DNA from: Alcanivorax hongdengensis A-11-3
GTDB taxonomy: Bacteria; Pseudomonadota; Gammaproteobacteria; Pseudomonadales; Alcanivoracaceae
Length of the DNA: 61,000 nucleotides
Assembly: GCF_000300995.1 (NCBI RefSeq)
Contig: NZ_AMRJ01000021.1
Span: 1 to 61,000, forward strand
Reading direction: 5' to 3'
Shown: positions 43,636-53,384 of the stretch, one piece after another
How the letters are laid out: the number at the start of each line of letters is the position of its first letter
Position numbering within the stretch: position 1 is the stretch's first letter
The notes under the pieces: generated by a model
Database searches by the model: none
What the model was told of the DNA's origin: nothing
Seen by the model: the letters and a program-made list of their open reading frames with translations, nothing else
Made by a program: the position numbers and the translations under genes

Positions 43636-45735
43636 TCAATCAGCATCGTTCCCCATCTGCTTTTCGAACGCCTGTCGAATGAGCCCCATTACATAGGCCA
43701 GCTCAGATTCCTCACTTAACCCTACTTCCACATCGCCATTTCCCCAACGTCCGAGGTTGGTCACGTCACGAGCCATCCCTTTCGGATCGCTCAACTCGTG
43801 AAACGGCATATTCAGAGACAGTCGCAAACGGGTCTTTTGCGGGACCACATCGACAAAGTTCGTCTCGGCTTTGAACGCTATATAGAGCTTGAGGACTTCT
43901 TCAGTGACGCTCGGGTCGAGCGCCAGGACTTCCTTTCGGAGCTGCTCAAATAGAGCGCGCATTGGGGTCCCGTTTGCTAGTTGAGGGTGATCCTCAAGGT
44001 TGTAGGCTTCTGGTTTGACGGCCACGTTGCGGTAGGTATCGAGGATCTCGTCCGGCAATACCGGAGCCGCCCAAACCCGCACCGCTTCCTGGGCCAGCTT
44101 GGCGGCCCGATTTTTAATTGAGTCCTCATTCCATGCTTCTACAGCTCCCAGGCCCTCGTTGAGCCGTAGAGGGCTTTGTCTGAATCCGCCCTGCATATCG
44201 CGCTTCTCGATGAAAGCTCGGTCGCTGTACTCTGAGTTGTAGCCCGTAAGAGTCAGGTTACCCAGCGTATGCAGCCAGGTTTCATGCACACGCTTCCATT
44301 CCGGACCTAGCTCATCCTTCCATCTAACAGACAGATTCTCATTCTGCGGCATGATGTGTTCAATCGTGTATTCGTCGACCGGAACCCGTTCCTTGCGCTC
44401 GAAATTCTCCAGGCGGCGTAACCAGTAACTCCGACTGCGGAAATTATAGAGATCGCGTACTGCCAGTTCCCTTTTGAACTCTTCGTCATTCGGAAAACGC
44501 CGGTATGACTTCAAACCGAGCAGGTGAGCCTTGACACTCTCCAGGTAGCGGTTCTTCTGCAATGATTTGTGAAAGGTTGCAAAGGTCTTGTTCAGCGAGT
44601 TTGTGGGGATGGCACAAACGGCACGACGGAACACATAAGCCTCGATCAGCCGAATAGCGCTATGAAAGTCATCTTGGGACAGATTGTCCTGTTGGTAATC
44701 ATGGTAAAGTTCCAGCAGAAACGGATATGCCACGTCGACTTTTAGCTCCCGCAGGTCCTTAAATGCCATTCCGAGCTGTTTATCTGTTTCTTTCCCCAAT
44801 GCCATCGCACAAAAGTACCGAGCGAAAGCATGTATTTCGGCAACCAATGAATCGACACCAGCACTCGCCACTTCGGCGCGACGTGAATGCTGTTTGAAAG
44901 CCTCGTATACCTCATCTAACCGTGGAATTTCCCCGGTTTTAACCGTGAGGTAGTGGCGCATGAAGCTGTCAAAGTAAACGCCATAGCCTTCTTGTCCGAA
45001 TTCCACCTCCATCGGACGCCAGTGATCGCGATAGAGCCGAGTTTGATGCTCCGGCTCCAGTCCCATCAGCACATAGTTCCGGATCAGGTCAGCTTGGCTC
45101 AAAGCTTTTCCTGTGGAATTCATGCTCTCAAAAATGAGTTGCGGGTTATCCTGGTCTCGGCTCAGCGCAATATCAACGATGATGAGCTTTGAAAGGCCCC
45201 GGCAGAGGGTTTCCAGTTCCCCGTTTAGCCGCTCAATTTGGCTGTTGAAGAACTCGAAGTTTTCCTTGATTCGAAGAGAACCGTCATCAGGTAACGGCTT
45301 CTGCGTGACCAACGCCAGCAGGCTCTCTTTGTCCGTCTGGGTCAATAGCAGTTTGTAAGCTCGCTCACCGTCTTCCAACGGGTTAAGCAGGTAGTAATTG
45401 CGCAGCTTCTTAGCCGAAAACCCCTCCAGAGGTTCTGTGTCCCCAAGGTGTCGAGATAGCGCCTCAAGAATCAGCATGGTGGTAGTCAGTCGCTGTTGCC
45501 CATCAATGACCAGCAATGGTGATTGACTGGACACCTGATAAAGCCCCTTCTCGATGTAGACCACCGAGCCGATGAAATGTGCTGATATACCATCGTTGGT
45601 ACCGGCTCGCATAATGTCGTCCCACAGTTGACGACATTGCTGTTCAGACCAGGAATACGTTCTCTGGTAGATCGGAATGACAAATTGTGGCGACTTCTTC
45701 AGGAAGTCTAGCAACTTGGCTTCTGTAGCTTTCAT
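43636..45735 (-). CDS. DUF262-DUF1524 (GmrSD-like) nuclease
   Basis: A 699-residue single-chain protein of the GmrSD/BrxU type. The N-terminal DUF262 domain has IPIYQRTYSWSEQQCRQLWDDI (residues 20-41) and the nucleotide-binding DGQQRLTTTM (78-87). The DUF1524 His-Me finger nuclease has EYTIEHIMPQNE (about 456-467) and LGNLTLTGYNSEYSDRAF (about 488-505). Relatives are NTP-stimulated enzymes that cut modified (for example glucosylated) phage DNA. A C-terminal extension of about 150 residues has no recognised fold. Placed 27 bp after hsdR, it would extend the type I system to phages with modified DNA. Confidence 0.88.
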   Translation of the reverse strand: MKATEAKLLDFLKKSPQFVIPIYQRTYSWSEQQCRQLWDDIMRAGTNDGISAHFIGSVVYIEKGLYQVSSQSPLLVIDGQQRLTTTMLILEALSRHLGDTEPLEGFSAKKLRNYYLLNPLEDGERAYKLLLTQTDKESLLALVTQKPLPDDGSLRIKENFEFFNSQIERLNGELETLCRGLSKLIIVDIALSRDQDNPQLIFESMNSTGKALSQADLIRNYVLMGLEPEHQTRLYRDHWRPMEVEFGQEGYGVYFDSFMRHYLTVKTGEIPRLDEVYEAFKQHSRRAEVASAGVDSLVAEIHAFARYFCAMALGKETDKQLGMAFKDLRELKVDVAYPFLLELYHDYQQDNLSQDDFHSAIRLIEAYVFRRAVCAIPTNSLNKTFATFHKSLQKNRYLESVKAHLLGLKSYRRFPNDEEFKRELAVRDLYNFRSRSYWLRRLENFERKERVPVDEYTIEHIMPQNENLSVRWKDELGPEWKRVHETWLHTLGNLTLTGYNSEYSDRAFIEKRDMQGGFRQSPLRLNEGLGAVEAWNEDSIKNRAAKLAQEAVRVWAAPVLPDEILDTYRNVAVKPEAYNLEDHPQLANGTPMRALFEQLRKEVLALDPSVTEEVLKLYIAFKAETNFVDVVPQKTRLRLSLNMPFHELSDPKGMARDVTNLGRWGNGDVEVGLSEESELAYVMGLIRQAFEKQMGNDAD

Positions 45736-45762
45736 AACGGACGTTATCCCTTTTTTGTTCTG

Positions 45763-48700
45763 TTACTGCGATTCAACGCTGGTTTTAACCTGGTTATACA
45801 CAGCCCGCATCAGGTATTGAGAAGCGATATTGCGGAAGGACTCGTCATTCATCAGGCGTATGAAGATGTCTTCGTTGCCGTCCATTCGCTCGACAAACAA
45901 GTTCTCAAGCTGCTTGTTAAATACCGGTTCGAAATTCTCCAGGCTATTGGCCATGACGGCCTGGCGAAGCTGCTCGTTGGCAACGGCGGTTTCCTTCACC
46001 TGATCGAAGAACAGCTGATCCGCCGGGGTAAACTCTGTACCAAACCGCTCATTGAGCTTGTCGACCAGCGTCGATAACTGCACCTCTTCCTCTGCCTGGC
46101 CGGTGCCGACCTCTGTCGGGCCATAGAGGGCTTCCGGCTCGCCTACTTTCAGGTCGATGGCTCCTTCACTGATTTTCTGAAGCCGGTAGTACTTCAGCTC
46201 TACCTCGTCATCAACCTGCACCGTGCGCGTATCGGTAGTGTAAGGCAGCTTGGTGAGCAGGAAGCGGGAATAGGTGTACAGCTTCTCGTGGTCCGAGTCC
46301 TGATAAGGAATAATCTGGGCAACGAAGCCGTACAGGTTACGGAAGCTGACCAATTGCCCTTTGAACAGGGCTTGGTCTTCCTCGCTCAATTTCTTGAAAC
46401 GCTCGACAGCCAGGTCAATCAAACTATTCAGCTTCTTATGCTCGCCGCCCGTCGGGTTCAGTCGGTTGCGGAACCAGATCTCGCACCACGCGCTCACCTC
46501 ACCCTCCGTGAAAATCTGCCAGGTGGACAGGGTGTGGGCCAGGTTATTGAGCTGCTGAGGGTCGGTATCCTCTTCCTTGGTGGTCACCTCGTAATAGGGT
46601 TTGAACGCCTTGTAGATTTCATCCGGCTCATTCACGAAGTCCAGGACAAAGGTATCTGTCTTACCCCTGGCCGTTCGGTTAAGCCGTGACAGCGTTTGCA
46701 CCGCCTGAATGCCTGACAGCTTCTTATCCACATACATGCTGTGAAGCAGTGGCTGGTCAAACCCGGTTTGGTATTTTTCAGCGACCAGTAACACCTGGTA
46801 TTCCTCGGTGTTGAATTTATCCGGTAGCTCAGACTCCTTGATGCCCTCGTTCATACCGACTTCGGTAAATGTCTTGTCAGCATATTCCTTGAGAGCAATT
46901 TCTCCGGAGAAGGCTACAAGGGACTTCACATCCTTATAGCCTTTGGATTTGATGTACTTGTCGAAGCCCAGCTTATAACGCACCGCATGTTCACGAGAGC
47001 TGGTCACTACCATGGCCTTTGCCCGGCCACCTATCTTGTGGCGGGTATGGGTGCGGAAGTGCTCAACGATCACCTCGACCTTCTGCGCTATCTCATAGTC
47101 GTGGAAGGAAACAAAGCGAGCCAACGCCCGCGCTGCCTTGCGGCGCGGCACTTCAGGGTCATCCTCCACCTTCTGGATCAGCTTGTAATAACGCTTGTAG
47201 CAGGTGTAGTGGGCCAGCACGTCATGGATAAAGCCCTCTTCAATGGCCTGCCGCATACTGTAGTGATGGAACGGAGCTTCGCCGTTTCGTCCCGGCTCGT
47301 TGAACACGGCCATGGTCTTGAACTTGGGGGTAGCGGTGAACGCGAAAAAGCTCAGGTTGGGCTGTTTGGCACGTTTGAGCTGCTCCCGGATGAGCTCCCT
47401 TTTGGCCTCTTCGCTAAGGCTCTCGTCTTCCATGTCCAGCAACTGCTCAGCGATGGCTGACTCGATGCCATCCTTGTTCAGGATCTTCCGCAGCTCCATA
47501 GCCGTTTCGCCACTCTGCGAGCTGTGCGCCTCATCCACAATCACCGCGAAGCGTTTGCCTTCCGTCGAAATCGAAATGCCTTTGCCTTTCTGCTCCAGCG
47601 TGCGGATGGCCTGACTGATGAAGGGGAATTTCTGGATCGTCGAGATGATGATCGGCACGCCGTCAGCCAGCGCCTTGGCCAGTTGCTGAGTATTCTCGTC
47701 AATCTTCTGTACAACGCCCAACTTGTGCTCGAACTGGAAGATGGTGTTCTGCAATTGCTGGTCGAGTACCCGGCGGTCAGTAATCACCACCACGGAATGG
47801 AATACTTTCTCGTTGTTGGCATCGTGCAGACTGGACAAACGATGAGCCAACCAGGCAATGGAGTTGGATTTACCGGAACCAGCAGAGTGCTGGACCAGAT
47901 AGTTATGGCCGGAGCCCTTGGCTTTTGCGTGCTGGGTCAGAGACCTTACGGCATCCAACTGGTGGTACCGTGGGAAGATCAGTGTCTCCTTGCGGTGGCG
48001 CTTGATTCCCTTTTCGGTCACGACCGTTTTCTCTTCTACCTGAAGGTGCAGAAAACGGGCGAGGATATCCATCAGGCTGTCCCGCTCCAGCACCTCTTCC
48101 CAGAGGTAGGCGGTACGAACATCACCTTCCATGGGCGGGTTGCCAGCGCCGTGATTAAAACCCCGGTTGAAAGGCAGGAAAAAAGTATCCTTACCCTCCA
48201 GGTGGGTCGTCATAAACGCTTGCTCGGTATCTACCGCGAAATGCACCAGGCAGCGATTCTTGAAGGCGAACAGCGGGTCTTTGGGATTCCGCTCGAAGCG
48301 GTACTGGGATTTGGCATTTTCGACGGTCCACCCGGTCGCCGACATGGCATTTTTCAGCTCCAGTGTGGCAACTGGGAGGCCGTTCACAGCCAACACCATG
48401 TCAGGAATTGCGCCCGTCTTGGTATGTACCTGACGAACCACGGTAAGCCTGTTCGCGCCGTAGCGTTCTGCCGCGCCGGTATCAATACTCGTATTGGGAG
48501 CAAAATAAGCCAGCTTCACCGACTTACCGACGCATTTGAAACCCTCGCGCAGCACGGTCAGGGCGCCTTTTGCGGCCAGTTCCTTGGTGAGCGCATCCAG
48601 GAGCATACTCTCGGCTTTGCTCGCATCCAGGTTGTTCAACCGCTCCCAGATCTTGGGTTGTGTCTTCTGCACAAAGCTCACGACATCTGCCGGAAACAAG

Positions 48701-48801
48701 GCGGTTTCAGCATCGAAACCGGTGGGGTCTCCCTTCTGATAGCCACCCTGGGTGATCAGAGCCTGCTCTATGGCGTTCTCAAAGTCGATTTCTTTGTGCA
48801 T
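45763..48801 (-). CDS. hsdR: Type I restriction endonuclease, HsdR subunit
   Basis: The 1012-residue motor and nuclease subunit. The PD-(D/E)XK nuclease has D134 in AIPDMVLA and E148-x-K150 in ATLELKNA. The SF2 translocase shows Walker A HSAGSGKSNSIAW (about residue 305), DEAHSSQSG (about 422) and FTATP (about 492). A helical C-terminal part binds the methylase core. It cuts DNA far from an unmethylated site after translocation. AAAGGA precedes the ATG. It is separated by 40 bp from dinD and 27 bp from the DUF262 gene. Confidence 0.95.
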   Translation of the reverse strand: MHKEIDFENAIEQALITQGGYQKGDPTGFDAETALFPADVVSFVQKTQPKIWERLNNLDASKAESMLLDALTKELAAKGALTVLREGFKCVGKSVKLAYFAPNTSIDTGAAERYGANRLTVVRQVHTKTGAIPDMVLAVNGLPVATLELKNAMSATGWTVENAKSQYRFERNPKDPLFAFKNRCLVHFAVDTEQAFMTTHLEGKDTFFLPFNRGFNHGAGNPPMEGDVRTAYLWEEVLERDSLMDILARFLHLQVEEKTVVTEKGIKRHRKETLIFPRYHQLDAVRSLTQHAKAKGSGHNYLVQHSAGSGKSNSIAWLAHRLSSLHDANNEKVFHSVVVITDRRVLDQQLQNTIFQFEHKLGVVQKIDENTQQLAKALADGVPIIISTIQKFPFISQAIRTLEQKGKGISISTEGKRFAVIVDEAHSSQSGETAMELRKILNKDGIESAIAEQLLDMEDESLSEEAKRELIREQLKRAKQPNLSFFAFTATPKFKTMAVFNEPGRNGEAPFHHYSMRQAIEEGFIHDVLAHYTCYKRYYKLIQKVEDDPEVPRRKAARALARFVSFHDYEIAQKVEVIVEHFRTHTRHKIGGRAKAMVVTSSREHAVRYKLGFDKYIKSKGYKDVKSLVAFSGEIALKEYADKTFTEVGMNEGIKESELPDKFNTEEYQVLLVAEKYQTGFDQPLLHSMYVDKKLSGIQAVQTLSRLNRTARGKTDTFVLDFVNEPDEIYKAFKPYYEVTTKEEDTDPQQLNNLAHTLSTWQIFTEGEVSAWCEIWFRNRLNPTGGEHKKLNSLIDLAVERFKKLSEEDQALFKGQLVSFRNLYGFVAQIIPYQDSDHEKLYTYSRFLLTKLPYTTDTRTVQVDDEVELKYYRLQKISEGAIDLKVGEPEALYGPTEVGTGQAEEEVQLSTLVDKLNERFGTEFTPADQLFFDQVKETAVANEQLRQAVMANSLENFEPVFNKQLENLFVERMDGNEDIFIRLMNDESFRNIASQYLMRAVYNQVKTSVESQ

Positions 48802-48841
48802 AACCTATGTTCCTTTTTAAAACTTGGCTGGGTTTCAGCAA

Positions 48842-49708
48842 CTACTCTTGGTCAGAATCGTCGTTCTGCTGCTTTCCCAGCTTCTTCTGAGCGCTTTCTA
48901 CCTGTTTGACGCTTTTATCCGGCGTGGGCAGGTTTTCTGGCATGGTGCCGCCCAGTTCGCCAATGGTTTGCCGAACCTTTTGGCCTACCTCGAAATGGGT
49001 TTTGTTGGCGTTCTGCTTACCCTGAATGTTGTCCCGGCGAAGCTTCTCTTCTGCCTGTGTAGCACGGAACAGGTTGGCAGCGAGCTCTGTGCTCCCCATG
49101 TAGTCCAGAATTTTGTGGCTCTTCTTGAGCCCTTTTCTGGCATGTAAGTCCTTGGCACCCAGCCCCCCGTATAGCCCTTTGTAGCCATGATCCTGAAAAA
49201 TGGCGTAATCCAAGGGGGTCTCCACGCCAGCATCCTGGGCAGCCGCCGCCAGGTACTTGTTGTGGGCAATAAGCTCCTTGCGGATAGCCAGGCGCTTCTC
49301 ATCCTCGGAGAGGGATGTGAACTGCTCGCTGTCCTCCAGCTCCTGTCGGCGCGTCTGGATAGCGAAGTAGGTCTGGCCGTTGGCGATGACTGGCTTCGCA
49401 GGGTCGCCGTTCTGGACGATCAGGTAGCAGGCATAGCGTGACAGATGGACATCCGGTACCTCACGTTGCGCTCCGGAGCCGATACCAACCATTTTGCGCA
49501 CGTCCGCAAAATGGTCTGCAACGACGTTTCCGGATCTTTCACAGGCATGTTTGGCCTTATCAATGACAGGGACAAAATTCCGCCACTGCGGATATTCCAG
49601 AAGCGGTGCCAGCTCCCTGGCGGACCAGAATTCGTTGCCGTTCTCATCCTCTCTGCGGATGCCTTCAAAGCTGTCGTGGTGAGTATTGGTGGACGGCGTA
49701 TCAGCCAT
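48842..49708 (-). CDS. dinD: DinD-family protein
   Basis: A 288-residue homologue of E. coli DinD, a LexA-regulated protein that inhibits RecA filaments in vitro. Landmarks are FWSARELAPLLEYPQWRNFVPVIDKAK, LSRYACYLIVQNGDPAKPVIANGQTYFAIQTRRQELE, DHGYKGLYGG, and ILDYMGSTELAANLFRATQAEEKL (read piecewise). AGGGAGG precedes the ATG at 49708, which overlaps the hsdS stop by 8 bp, so it is translationally coupled to HsdS. No LexA box was noticed, so here it would follow the restriction operon rather than SOS. Confidence 0.92.
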   Translation of the reverse strand: MADTPSTNTHHDSFEGIRREDENGNEFWSARELAPLLEYPQWRNFVPVIDKAKHACERSGNVVADHFADVRKMVGIGSGAQREVPDVHLSRYACYLIVQNGDPAKPVIANGQTYFAIQTRRQELEDSEQFTSLSEDEKRLAIRKELIAHNKYLAAAAQDAGVETPLDYAIFQDHGYKGLYGGLGAKDLHARKGLKKSHKILDYMGSTELAANLFRATQAEEKLRRDNIQGKQNANKTHFEVGQKVRQTIGELGGTMPENLPTPDKSVKQVESAQKKLGKQQNDDSDQE

Positions 49709-51101
49709 GGGCAACCTCCCTTTGCTCAGTGGTAGTGGGTATGCAGTAGCCCCGAACATCGATTTTGCCGGTGACAGCATTGGTGATCAGGGTAGAGCGG
49801 TATTCCTGTAGACGGTGAATCACAGATTTTATCTTTGTTTCCACCACCAAGCCTTTCGTATACTCATGCTGTAATGTTTTGGCTATAGAGATTTGCTCCG
49901 GAAGTGGTGGTAACGGAAGAGACAGATTTTTTATAGTGTCTTGACCAATATTTTGCATGGACCCACTAGTTCCCGTTGCGTCTTTTTCATACTGATAGCG
50001 TGCTATAGATGACCTGAGGAATCGCAACAGATAACTTGAGTCAACTTTTTCACTGGGCTTGATCCGATAAAGTTTGTCACACAGAAGCAGCTTTTTTTGA
50101 ATGGTTTTCACAAGTGCCGCGCTACCTAATAATTCTTTAGTATTGGCTCGACTGACTAAAATATCACCAGGTTTTATTTCATAGCGCTGCCGGGGCTCTA
50201 AGTCTTCAGGAAGCGCTTTGTTTTCGTTGGGATTAAACTCTTCACCATTAACACAACCAACTTTCAACACGCCCCATTGGTCTTCATCGGCAGACTGGTT
50301 GTGACATTGGGGCGACCACCCTTGCTCAATATCATTGATGACAAAACGTAGCTTGGTCATCATCCAATGGGCTGGAATCTCTCCCAACCAATCAACCCCG
50401 GAGTCCTTCAATGGCACCGACGGATCAAGCCCTTTGGTGACCGCCTGACTAATTAAAGCTGTGCGTTGCTCAGCCAGCTTGTCCAAAAGAGACTGTTTTT
50501 TGGCAATCAGTGCATCAATCTGAGCAGTTTTGTGGTCAAGGAAACGAGCAATAGCTTTTTGTTCATCAAGAGGGGGGTAGGCAATTCTCTCATTCAAATA
50601 GGCACTGCTATCCAAATTCTGAATGCCTGTTGTTTGCTTTATAGACCGATAATTAACCCTGCCAGAATATAAATGAGCATGTAGATATACGAGAAACCTA
50701 GAGTCTGTATTGTCGTTAACTTCCATTCTGGCAACAAAGTTTGAGCTAACTGCGGGGAAGTCTTGGTTGTACTCAACAACGGCACCAACAAGCTGTTGGT
50801 CACCACCTCCAGACTTTTCAATTAACAAATCTCCGTTTTTCAATAGTCGAGTATTCCTATCCTTGTAAGCTATACTTCGCATCGTTAGATTCGTGGTTGA
50901 AATGGTGAGTGATTGCCGATCAAAATCAGCAACCCGTATGCAAACCAGATCATCGTCCCCATCGGGTTCAGAACCCCAAACACCATTCTGGCAAGACATA
51001 ACCGCCCATTTAGCGCGGTCTAAAATCCAGTGTTCAGGTATTCTTGGAAACCAATCGCAACCTGTTGTCACGTAACTTGGATATGCGGAATACTGAGCCA
51101 T
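49701..51101 (-). CDS. hsdS: Type I restriction specificity subunit HsdS
   Basis: A 466-residue specificity subunit with two target-recognition domains, each entered by a conserved motif (GCDWFPRIPEHWI at residue 12; GVDWLGEIPAHW near 235) and each followed by a coiled-coil spacer (PPLDEQKAIARFLDHKTAQIDALIAKKQ; PPLPEQISIAKTLQHEYTKG, read piecewise). It sets the bipartite DNA site, which cannot be predicted from sequence. ATG 51101 overlaps the hsdM stop by one base (TGATG); a TTG one codon earlier is less likely. Its end overlaps dinD. Confidence 0.93.
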   Translation of the reverse strand: MAQYSAYPSYVTTGCDWFPRIPEHWILDRAKWAVMSCQNGVWGSEPDGDDDLVCIRVADFDRQSLTISTTNLTMRSIAYKDRNTRLLKNGDLLIEKSGGGDQQLVGAVVEYNQDFPAVSSNFVARMEVNDNTDSRFLVYLHAHLYSGRVNYRSIKQTTGIQNLDSSAYLNERIAYPPLDEQKAIARFLDHKTAQIDALIAKKQSLLDKLAEQRTALISQAVTKGLDPSVPLKDSGVDWLGEIPAHWMMTKLRFVINDIEQGWSPQCHNQSADEDQWGVLKVGCVNGEEFNPNENKALPEDLEPRQRYEIKPGDILVSRANTKELLGSAALVKTIQKKLLLCDKLYRIKPSEKVDSSYLLRFLRSSIARYQYEKDATGTSGSMQNIGQDTIKNLSLPLPPLPEQISIAKTLQHEYTKGLVVETKIKSVIHRLQEYRSTLITNAVTGKIDVRGYCIPTTTEQREVAHG

Positions 51102-53374
51102 CAAACCACCTCCGCCAACATAGCGACGATTTCCTTTTCCAACTGGCTTATCTCTCCTGCAATCTCTTCCAGTGGGCGCGGTGGTTCATACACATAAAAA
51201 TGGCGATTCAGCGGAATCTCGTAACCAACCTTGGTTTTGCTATGGTCAATCCAGGCGTCGGGCACATGCGGCAACACCTCAGCGGCCAGATAGGCCTCGC
51301 AATGGTCCTTTACCAACGCAAGCAGCTTGTCATGACCGGTTTCGTTGTCGTATTTCAGCGGTAACGGCAGGCTGATATCGTTGGGCAGAGTCACATTCTC
51401 GGTATCACGCAACTCCGGATCTGGCTCTGGATTGCCCTTCTTGTCACGGCAAATATCGGCCTGTGAGTCTCGCTCTGACAGCGCCGCGAGTATCGCCTTC
51501 TTCACCGGAGCACCTACCTTGAGGTCGGCCTTCTTAAAAGCCTTATTCAAAACGGCTTCGAATTCGTCCCGGTTCTGATAAAGGATGTTGCCATCCAGCT
51601 CTTCTAGCAGGTCTTTAATGGCAGCTTGAGTCTGTTTGCCCGTCTCAATTTCTGCCTGATAGGCCGCTTGGTCCTTACGTTTTTTACTGGTGGCCAGGTT
51701 GGCAAAGGCCCGCTGATCGTCGAGTCGAGCAACTCTCTGGGGACTGACCTGGAAATTCAGCCTTAGAGGGCGTTCCACTGTGATTTTCAGATAGCCAAAC
51801 TCGTGGTTATCAAAGATCTTGCTGACGGTACGGGTTTCGGTTCCTGTCGGTCTTGATGATCCTTTGGTATGTACCGGCGCTACGGAAGTCGCGTCATGCT
51901 GATGTTCGGCGTAGAGGCGAACCAGCTCGCGGATATGCTCCTCGGCCAGCTCGTTTCGCTTGTTCCCCAGGCTTTTGTCCATCTTTTTGTAATGGCGGAT
52001 GCCGTCGATTAGCTGTACTTTGCCTCGGCGGTGTTTCGGCTTTCGGTTACTGACAATCCAGACGTAGGTGTAGATGCCGGTGTTGTAGAACATCTGGTCC
52101 GGCAGGGCCACGATGGCATCGAGCAGGTCGTTTTCGATAATCCAGCGTCGAATATTGCTCTCACCACTACCGGCATCACCGGTGAATAACGGGGAGCCGT
52201 TGAAAACCACGGCAATCTTCGAGCCGTCACCACCTTCGCTGTTATTATCAAGAGGAAGGCCATCCACCAGTTTCGGCGGGTTGTGCATCTTGGAAATCAT
52301 GTGTTGCAGGAAAAGCAGCGAGCCATCATTGATTCGGGGCAGACCGGCACCAAAGCGCCCTGAAAAGCCCTGGTCGTCGTACTCCTCACGAACGAAATCT
52401 TCTTCCGGCTTCCATTCAACTCCAAAAGGTGGGTTGGAAAGCATGTAGTGGAATTTTTTCTCCTGGTGGCCATCGTGCGGTACGAAGCCGTTGTTTTTGT
52501 TCTTGGCGTCCTTCACGCCCAAGGTGTCCCCATAGATGAGGTTGTCGATGGGTTCGTCTTTGATCAGGAGGTCTGAGCAACAAATGGCGTAGGATTCAGG
52601 ATTGTACTCCTGGCCGAACAGCTCTATATGGGCATCGGGGTTCAATCCTTCATGGGTACCGTCACCGCAAATGTACTTTTCAGCTTCCGAGAGCATGCCA
52701 CCGGTACCGGCTGTGGGGTCGTAGATACTCCGGTAAATACCCGGCGCGAAGATGCCTTCCTCATCGGTAAACAACAGCTGCACCATCAGCCGGATGACTT
52801 CACGGGGAGTAAAGTGGTCCCCGGCCTCTTCGTTGGCCTGTTCATTGAACTTTCTGACCAGCTCTTCAAACAGATAGCCCATCTGTAAGTTGCTGAGGGT
52901 CTTGGGTGAGAGGTCAATCTCGTTGCTACAGAACTCTTTGAGAATCAGGAAAAGGCGGTTGGCCTCGTCCAGCTTGGCGATTTCCGACTCGAAATCGAAC
53001 TTATCAAAGATGTCCCGAGCGCGGGGTGAGAAACCCTGGATGTAGGCAATCATGTTGCCCGCAATGTTCGGCGGATCAGCCAGCAGCTTATCGAAGGTGA
53101 AGCCGCTTGTATTGAACAGCTCCTGTTTGCGGCCACTGGTGGCAATGCGTGAAAGCGCCTTTTCCAGTGCAGGGCCGGTTATGCCGCGCGCTTCCAGGCG
53201 TTCCTTCTCAGCCAGTACCTTTTTCTGGTTTTCCGCCAATACCAGGTCAAACCGACGCAAGACGATCATTGGTAGCATTACCCGCCGGTACTGAGGTGGC
53301 CGATACGGGCCTCGCAGCTTGTTAGCGATGTTCCAGATGAAGCCGACAAGGTTTTGATGATGGTTTTGTTGCAT
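51101..53374 (-). CDS. hsdM: Type I DNA methyltransferase, HsdM subunit
   Basis: A 757-residue N6-adenine methyltransferase. The N-terminal helical HsdM_N domain is followed by motif I DPTAGTGGML (about residues 216-225), which binds SAM, and the catalytic motif IV NPPFGVEW (about 311-318). It is longer than EcoKI-type HsdM (about 530), owing to a C-terminal extension (after about 530) with helical and acidic parts. It pairs with HsdS to methylate host sites. ATG 53374 is 10 bp after the WYL gene stop. Confidence 0.95.
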   Translation of the reverse strand: MQQNHHQNLVGFIWNIANKLRGPYRPPQYRRVMLPMIVLRRFDLVLAENQKKVLAEKERLEARGITGPALEKALSRIATSGRKQELFNTSGFTFDKLLADPPNIAGNMIAYIQGFSPRARDIFDKFDFESEIAKLDEANRLFLILKEFCSNEIDLSPKTLSNLQMGYLFEELVRKFNEQANEEAGDHFTPREVIRLMVQLLFTDEEGIFAPGIYRSIYDPTAGTGGMLSEAEKYICGDGTHEGLNPDAHIELFGQEYNPESYAICCSDLLIKDEPIDNLIYGDTLGVKDAKNKNNGFVPHDGHQEKKFHYMLSNPPFGVEWKPEEDFVREEYDDQGFSGRFGAGLPRINDGSLLFLQHMISKMHNPPKLVDGLPLDNNSEGGDGSKIAVVFNGSPLFTGDAGSGESNIRRWIIENDLLDAIVALPDQMFYNTGIYTYVWIVSNRKPKHRRGKVQLIDGIRHYKKMDKSLGNKRNELAEEHIRELVRLYAEHQHDATSVAPVHTKGSSRPTGTETRTVSKIFDNHEFGYLKITVERPLRLNFQVSPQRVARLDDQRAFANLATSKKRKDQAAYQAEIETGKQTQAAIKDLLEELDGNILYQNRDEFEAVLNKAFKKADLKVGAPVKKAILAALSERDSQADICRDKKGNPEPDPELRDTENVTLPNDISLPLPLKYDNETGHDKLLALVKDHCEAYLAAEVLPHVPDAWIDHSKTKVGYEIPLNRHFYVYEPPRPLEEIAGEISQLEKEIVAMLAEVV

Positions 53375-53384
53375 GCTGTTCTCG

